Source: Agelas oroides
Taxonomy: Eukaryota; Porifera; Demospongiae; Agelasida; Agelasidae
Assembly: GCA_949130485.1 (NCBI GenBank)
Contig: OX422187.1
Coordinates: 7,328,205-7,392,204, forward strand
Length of the DNA: 64,000 nucleotides
Direction: 5' to 3'
This document shows positions 53,701 through 62,200 of the stretch, piece by piece (the stretch's first letter is position 1; every line of letters begins with the position of its first letter). The notes beneath the pieces are model-generated. The model saw only the letters and a program-made list of their open reading frames with translations, did not search any database and had not been told where the DNA came from. The position numbers and the translations under genes were made by a program.

Positions 53701-56700
53701 GTCCTTACTTGTTCTATTCACACCAACAGGAACTGTTAGAGCACAACGGTGCACTGATTTATGCAATAGACACAGTAAGTATAACTTCCTTGCGTATGTC
53801 TGTTGGAATTACAACTACTTGTGTAATGTCAGTTGGTTGCAGTAGCTAGTTTGTGGCTTAATTTATGCACTTTCACCCTCTCAGGGACTCGCCACAATGT
53901 CATTGAGTAGCAAGAAGGGCCATCTGTACAAGACAGGGTCAGAGAGGACTGGATGGAAGAGGAGATACTGCACAGTGGATACTTACCAAGGACTCAAATA
54001 CTTCAAATCTGAGACGGTGAGCACACTGACACGCTGTCTATAAGTGTGGTGTTTAAGATTATTTCCCACCCAAAATTTTTATTCTACCCATACTTTTCTT
54101 CCTCTTCTTCCCTTTATCTCTTTCCTCATTCATCTCTTCCCTTCTCCACCCCTTCCCTCTCTCCTTTCCCTCCACCCCTTATTCCTTTCCCCCTCCATCC
54201 TGTCCCTCCTTCATCCCTCTTCTCCTTCATCCCTTCTCTTGTCTCCTCCCTTCCCAGGACTCTGAGCTGCTAGGAGATATCAAACCAGAGGAGATGTTTA
54301 GTGTGGCAAGGTGTGAGGAGGACTTTTCAAAGTCCCAGGACCCCCGGCACTGCCACTGCTTTGAGCTGAACACACAGAGTCGAGGATATCTGTTCAGTGC
54401 AGACACTGAGGAGGACTTGATGGACTGGATTAAAACCATCCAGGAGGTGTGTGTTGTGTGTGTGTGTGCGTGTGTGCATGTTGTGTGTGTGTGTGTGTGT
54501 GTTGTGTGTGTGTGTGTGCATATGTGCCTGTGTGCATGTGTGATTACACATTTGAAGCATACGTATATGCTATGACTGTGTGTTTCTATGTGTACATGAC
54601 ATTGTGCGCGTGTGTCTTTATCCCTGTCCAGTAGGTGACTCATAACACCTAGGCCTATTTTTTAGGGAGATGTCCACAGTTAATGTCCACATTAGTTCTT
54701 TGATTGTTCATGTATGACAGGAATGAGGTAGATTTTCAGGTTGACATACAAATGTGTATCTGTTGTATTCCTCCAGATAATTTCCGGTGATACTGCAGAG
54801 AAGCTGGTAAGCAGATCTGTACAATTAAGTGTATGTACATGCATACAATGTCTGTGTGAAGTATGCATACTTGGCAAGAGCCTCACAGTCGCAGTGGCTA
54901 AGGAAGTTCTATATACACAAGTCTGTGATAAAATGACAGTGTTATTATATTGGATAATGTATCTCTTTTCAGACACTATTGTCTGTATTTGTACAGAAGT
55001 TGATCAAAAAACCCAAGACTCCTCCACTGAGTTTTGTCACAATACGTTGCTTTGACCATCTTTAGTGATGTGCCAGAATATTAACCTAGGTCATTGATCA
55101 ATGACTGAACAAAGAAATTCTACTGTAGGGTCACAAAGCACGTTAAAGTTCCTGCGATACTGATATTGGTAAAATCCGCAAGTTCTTTGCAGAATGCATG
55201 AGTGCATGATATTGTTTAAGGCACTGCCACAGTGTGTATCAGCAATACACCTTCGAGTTTTGCTCATAGACCAAACTTGTGCTGATTCGTCATGGCTCCA
55301 TTGCTTGCTGGGTTGGTGAGTAAACATAGATTGGTCTCAAGGGAACCAAGCTAGAGTGAACTAGTTGGTAATTGTGTTTGAATTGTGACGGAATCAAATG
55401 CTGTTGGATGGATACTGCTGCCTCCCAATAGCTAGGTAACCAGCTCATTTGTATTGACTTTTGGCAATGTACGTAGGTAGCTAGCCACTCATTCATATCT
55501 AAACGCATAGCTTATTCTACGTATAAGACTTAGTACCTTGACCAGGTCTGACAAGTAACGTTCTTTGTGTAGGGCTATGACAAGGTTGGTTACCTGAAGA
55601 AGCGAGACCCACACAATGTGGGAGGCTGGAAGAGAAGGTGGTTCACCCTGAAGGGGAAAACCCTGGCATACTACCGCAGGGTGAGCTGTAATCTCCCTCC
55701 ACCTAAAGAAGCTACACTACTTCTCTGACATCTCCCCTCCCATCCTCCTTTTGCCCCTCGCTTCCTTCCCCCTCATTCCCTCCCTCCTCCCCTCCTTCCC
55801 CCTTTACAAGTTACACATGGTTGTTATGCGGAGAAATAACCAAACTAGATATACGGCTTGCAGTGTGGCAGCTGTGTTTACACGGCGATGGCTTCCATTA
55901 TCAGAGACACAAGGGGTGACACGACAAGGACTACGCTACAACCACCGCCGGTTCCACCGTCACTGTGCTTGTAGTTGAAAACAAACGGCAGAGTCTGGTA
56001 GCAGATGGACTTACCAAATCCCGTGGGTAGCCACAGGAATACGTCTTTACCATCGTAGATACATTTGATCGCATCCAGCTGCTCTGTTTTCAACGTGAAA
56101 TCTCCCTTTCAAATACAACAAAGAGCGAACTTGAGCGCTTTATCAAAGTCCTCGCTTTTACCTGCCATGTTCGTGGGATAAGCTCGAGACGGATGTGCTT
56201 CGGAGCTATACACCAGTATACGGTAAAGATTAACGGTTCGTAAACGATGGTATATGATACCCCATGAAATAATGGGTTTTTCGTGCATGCGCAAACAGTG
56301 GATACCAGGCCACTTTTCCCTCCTCCCACGTGGCCTGGGTACGAGGCTACTTCCTCCCCTTCTTCTCCTTCCTCCTCCTTCCTTCCTTCTTCCTTTTACC
56401 CCCCTCTTTTCTTTCCTCTCTCTTCCACCCCTCTCCTCTCTTCCCTCTCCTTCCTGTCCTCCCTTCCCTCTCTTTCCTCCTTCCTGCTTCCCTTTTGTAA
56501 CCAACTACATATGTCGCTAAATGCTACATACTTCTGGTTATTGTCTTCCACTGATAGTGAACGTTGTATATAATGTGGCAGATTGAAGGCCGCATTGCCC
56601 TTGACATTGTAGTATAACCATGGGTACTCTCCTGCTATGAAGGACATTTTGTTCTCATAAGGATGATATGCAAATGCACATTGGTCCATTGGTCATTAGG

Positions 56701-59040
56701 TCTGCTAGACCAGCTCCAGCTCCCACTGCTGTCTTAGGTATGTGGGGATGCATATGTAAAGTACCTGCGACCTGGGACCAGCCAGTTTTGTATGTTCTAG
56801 GAGGAGTAGATGGCACGATCCTCCAGCGGTAGTTGTTAAGGGTATGGAGTGCAACATTCCCAGGAAGGGAATTTAGGTTGGCTGGTGTAAAGTGATACCT
56901 CCGGTGAACTAGTGTTTCTTGGGTTTATCTCCAGCATTAGCACCATTGTTACGACTAAGTTACTAGTGAGATGATTCATCATCATGGGGCGAGCCTGAGC
57001 AAGCAGCAAACTGCTGATTTACTTTACTACCTTGTTATGGCACACAGCAGGATTTGTCACTGTTGACTGTTTAAGCCAAATTTGACAACGCACAAGTAGC
57101 TAAGTCCTCACCAGAGATAAATATGAGTATCACATATGCCAACCATTTCTCCAGCCAGTGGAGCTAACGTGGCTACACATGCATGGACTAAGCTTTACAC
57201 CGAAATCGTGAGCTAAATTTCTGGCGTTTATGAGTGCCGTTTATGCATCAGGGCCCGCTACCTGAAGCAAGCGACCCAGTCAACCGGCCACCGCCATATT
57301 ATGTGTGTACCGCCTGTGAGCGGCCTGCCGTCGTCGGTAGAAGCACAAACCAGTGCCACGCGTGCTTCAACTTCAGTCGTCTTCGCTCCTCTTCCCCGAT
57401 GCTGCACTCTGACAGTAGCCCTGCACTGGCCTTCACATGCTTCACGATATCGACTTCGTGAAATATTTGAATGCGCTCGTTTAAAATTTTCGGTAAGTGG
57501 TCGGTCCAAGCACGCAAGCAAGCAAACATACACACGCATGTGCGCAATGAAGTCACACTAGTGTGGGGCTTGCTCAGGCTCGCCCCAATGAATGGTTAGT
57601 GTATCCTTATGGCAGAGCCTGACTTCTATAAATTTCATTCTGTCCTCTTCTCCTCCAACAACTTCACACTCATACATGCAGGAGCGGGAAGAACTTGCAG
57701 AAGTAGACCTAAGAAAGTTGCTAGAACTCAAACCCCCTGACCAAGGTGGCAATCTGGAGCAGCAGTGCAGTTTCCAGATTGTCCTGTCTGAAAGGTGCCC
57801 TATTCTTGTTCCCAATCCAGTAGTTTAATTTTTAGATCATGTGTAGTAATGCACTGTTTACCTACCTTGAATATTTCTGTTGCATCGGGTTCTAAGTAAG
57901 CTATTGTCTAGGGCTTACTGCAAACACTAAACAGAGCATGCATTTGAAATACAGTGGAACATCCCTTAACGGACATTCCTATAGCGGACACCTCATTATA
58001 CAGGACAAAATGTTGTGGTCCGAATTGAATTTACGTTACGCGTAATACTTTACAGCTCTCTGAAATGCGGACAACTCGCTATTCCGTAAAGCGGACAGAT
58101 TTTGCAGTCCCATTAGTACCTGGACTGTACAAAATTCACTCGATAATGCGGACACTGGCAGGCCTCTCGCACAAGATTGTCCGGCACCGCTGATACATTC
58201 ACCAACTGGACATTATACTAACACTGGTACGCATAGTTCTAGCCTCTGGTTATCCTTTCTTGCCATCGTACAGCAAGGGAGAGCTCTGGAATGTGCCTTT
58301 GTAGTGCTCAACGGCACGAGTACACATTGCCATGCCTACCGGAAATATACTGGAAGCCTCCGAAGTAGGGACACCTCTTTACTCAGGACACTTTAGATGG
58401 CACCAATGGTGTCCGCATTATAAAGGTTCCACTGTATAACTTAGTATGTGATATATCTTCCAGGTCTACCCCAGTGCCATGGTTTCTTGCCTAACTTTCA
58501 TTACTTGTAGTCTAAAAGTGGGTTTGGCCTGCTACATACATAAATGACATCAAAGGTGAAGAGGAACTGAGAGAATTTTATGTAGGCACTGGGGCCACAT
58601 TACGTGTGCACAGAAAGAAAGTGCATTTCATGTGTGGTTTGCGATTGTCTCCACCAGTAGCTTACTGCATAGTAAGCACCTGCTCTCGAGGAAGGTTGCC
58701 CACATACAATTCAGTTCTCCCTCTTCTAATTCAAGGATGGTAGAGAACGTGTGATTCTTCTGAACCCACACTCCATATTGCTACACACTTACACTTTACA
58801 GAGTGTACCACCTTCGGGCTGAAACGCCCCAGGATGCTGAGTCGTGGGTCTCTGCACTGAAGCACACACAGGTCTCAGGCATCCCTCTCTCTGACCAGCA
58901 GCTAACTAGTGGGCAAATTCCCATTATCGTACACAAGTGTCTGCAGTTTGTTGAGACATATGGTATGGAGATAGAGGGCTTGTATCGGCTTAGTGGAGTG
59001 AAGGCCAAGATCAGGAAGCTGGTTCTTGCATTTGACCAAG

Positions 59041-59132
<92 letters not shown>

Positions 59133-59138
59133 GCGTGT

Positions 59139-59170
<32 letters not shown>

Positions 59171-59194
59171 ATGAGTGTGTGAGTGTGTACAGGA

Positions 59195-59225
<31 letters not shown>

Positions 59226-62200
59226 TGTGAGTGTGTAATGAGATTTACTGCCTGGTTTCCTGTAGATGCCCGTGGTGTTGTAATTGACAGCGACACCTAC
59301 ACTGTCCACGATGTAACAGGTGCACTAAAGCAATTCTTCCGCAACCTGCCAGACCCTCTGCTCACTCATGACCTCTATAGTGAATTCATTGCCACCTGCA
59401 GTGAGTCTTTATACAGAGATACATGCACTAGAGAGAAGTTTTATAGTGGATAGCATTTTGTGGTGTATGATAATGGTCTCATGCTTGGGTGTTCTGAGTT
59501 AAGGAGCTTTGAACAATTGGGGTCAAAGTTCAAACACTTCTGTGCACTTTTTGTCTGTTACTTGTTGCCTGTCATTGAACCACTGAAGTGTAGCACTTCT
59601 TCCCCTTTCTTCTCCACCCCAATTCATTCCCTGCTTTGTAGAATCACACCATGAGACACAGATGATCAAAATGCAGCAACTGATAGCAAAACTACCGGAA
59701 GTTAACAGAAACACTCTAAGGAGGATCATGGGCCACCTTAGAAAGTACGTCCTAAAATCCTATTGCCATTATGTAGCTGGGGTGAGCCTAAACTACGTAG
59801 TCATAATGGCTAGGGGAATGAATGGCAGACATGCACTACCCATTATGTCAAGAGAAATCACATTGTTATGGTTACGGGATACGAAGATGGGCGTGGTCAG
59901 TGGTCCAGACGGAACAACTCGCAGTGGCTGCATGTGTTAGGCTACAGCCGCAAAACACGGAAGATGGGTTGAGAGGCACAACGCAAACGTGCACAGCGAG
60001 AAGTGATGAGCTATCTCAAAGGAGTCATTGTGCGCACGTTGTCGAAGCTCGCAAATTTTCCAGATACGTAAATTCCACTTCCGCAAACAACTGGGAGGGA
60101 GGTATGGCAACACAGATGGACAATTTGGGACATTTTCGAGTGCATGACGGAGACTTTTTTAGAAAGTACCTCTTGCGTTTTGAGAAGCAGTCTGTGTTCC
60201 GCTAAACTTTACTTACCACAGCTGATGCTTCCCTCAAATAGACACTGCCTTGAATAGACACTGCCTTGAATAGATACTGCACTTGAATAGTAGCCACACA
60301 AAAACTAACAGCGAAACAAATAGTATGTCTGATCAAGGAAATGGTACTCAATGTGTACTGTCAGAATTCTGTTAGGGGTCAACCACAAACACCTCTTCCT
60401 CTGGGGGAAGAACATGAGTTTATTTCCAAGAAGGAGGCCATAAAGCTCTCACACTTCATATTTGCACTAGCTAACTGATCTGTTATTCCTGCAGAGTGAT
60501 AGAGAATGCGTCGAAGAACAAGATGAGTCTTTCCAATGTGGTTCGGATATTTGGGCCTACCCTCATGACAGTGGATGGAGATGCTGTGAGTGTGGTGTGC
60601 TATGATAGTTTGCTGAGACCTACGTAGCCCTAGGCCTTGCTGCTACAAGTGTTCCAGGTAGACGTATTAAGGTCCTTTCCACTTTATATGCACACAAAAT
60701 CAATATTACAACAATCCCATTGTGCTAAGCATTTTATAGGAAACTTGTTGAACAAGAAATGCTTCTATGACATAAAAGTACTAGCTGAACTAGTGAAGTG
60801 CCACAGTGCTTTTTTTGTTGTTGTTGTTGCACAATATGTGCAGAAAACGTCAGTGTCTATCAGCTCACAATGAATCGTGTAGGTGGTTGTGAGATGGTTG
60901 TGGGCTCCAGCCTCCAGTACAACATCATATAATACTTTTTTCATCTTCTGTGATAATGTATGCACACCCATTACAGGCATCCTTTGACAGCACGCAGTAT
61001 GAATGTGCCTGTATCCATGCCATGATTTACAACTACAAGTGGCTTTTCCAGGTAAGTATGGCCAGGTGCTGGCTACATTAATCAAATGGAGTGGTGTCGG
61101 TTGCAGTATAGATGCACTGTCCACATGGCCCATTAGTTTGTAGTTCATCTGAGTGTTTCTTTTCTTTTCTTCTAGGTTGATGATGATGAAGACAGAAAAG
61201 AAGAGGTGCGTCCAATACGGGGGGGGGGGGGGGGGGGGGGGTAAGCTCAGTAGTTTGCTGCGGTAAAGCTAAAACATGCACTATGGTTTGTTGCTGCAAT
61301 CGGTAACATGCCATTTTCTCGGCATGGAATGCGGGCTCACCCATATCCAGAGATTGCTCCGACTTTCCAACAATGTAGGGATGTCCTCCTGTAAGAACAG
61401 AAGTGTTCCAAACATTGATCCCCAGTGATCCCCCGGCAAACTTTAATCCCCCGTGAACTTTCCGTATACCTAAGAATGAAATGTAATTTTTTCACATGAT
61501 TGTTAGAGCTTGTCCCACCCCTCCTGTACATGCACCGAGTATGCCTACTTATGTATAGGAAGGTGGTATAAAGTAGTTGTAGTCTGAACTTTGCTGAAGA
61601 TGTCTTGGGGCAACAAATTTTTAATACACAACGTTTCAACCTGTGTGGTCTTCTTCAGGTCTGCATGGAAGGTGGACTACCCTTGGAGTTGTGAACACTA
61701 TCAGTTTTTAGTTTTCTTTGGAGCCATAGTTTGAACTAATTAAATAATTGAAGGTAGCATTGTGACAAACTACACACAAATCATGGTAACTGATTTTTCA
61801 ACCACACTGTCTCTGTTCTCCCTCTCCTTTCTCCCCTGTCCTCCTTCCCTCCCCCTCCGTTCTCCCTCTCCCCTCCATTCCCTCTCCCCTCCATTGCCTC
61901 CCTTCCTCCCCTTTTCTCGCTCCCTTCTTCCTCTCTCCAGGCAATTGAGAAGGCTCGTAAAAAGATCTTGGAGGCAGAACAAGAAATGAAATTGCATAAC
62001 ATGTCTTCAAAGACAGACTTTCTTACTACTATCTACATTGGGAACAAGGAGGGAGACTCTGTTGGAACAACGGTACAATGCTTACCATGTGTATATGTGT
62101 GATTGTCAACCAAGCAGATTCTCACTGGTATTGTGGCATATTTTCCTCTCTCTGCCTCTTCTTTGGTGGTCAAATCACATGCTGATACTGATATTGTCCT

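Noticed and set aside
54044-54265. Ser/Pro/Leu-rich frame before exon 18
   Set aside because: Pyrimidine-rich intron 17; the exon starts at 54258 by frame and PH homology.
58796-59309. Frames of 120-166 codons rich in Cys-Val or His-Thr
   Set aside because: Generated by the (GT)n repeat in intron 22; only the exon 22 part is real.
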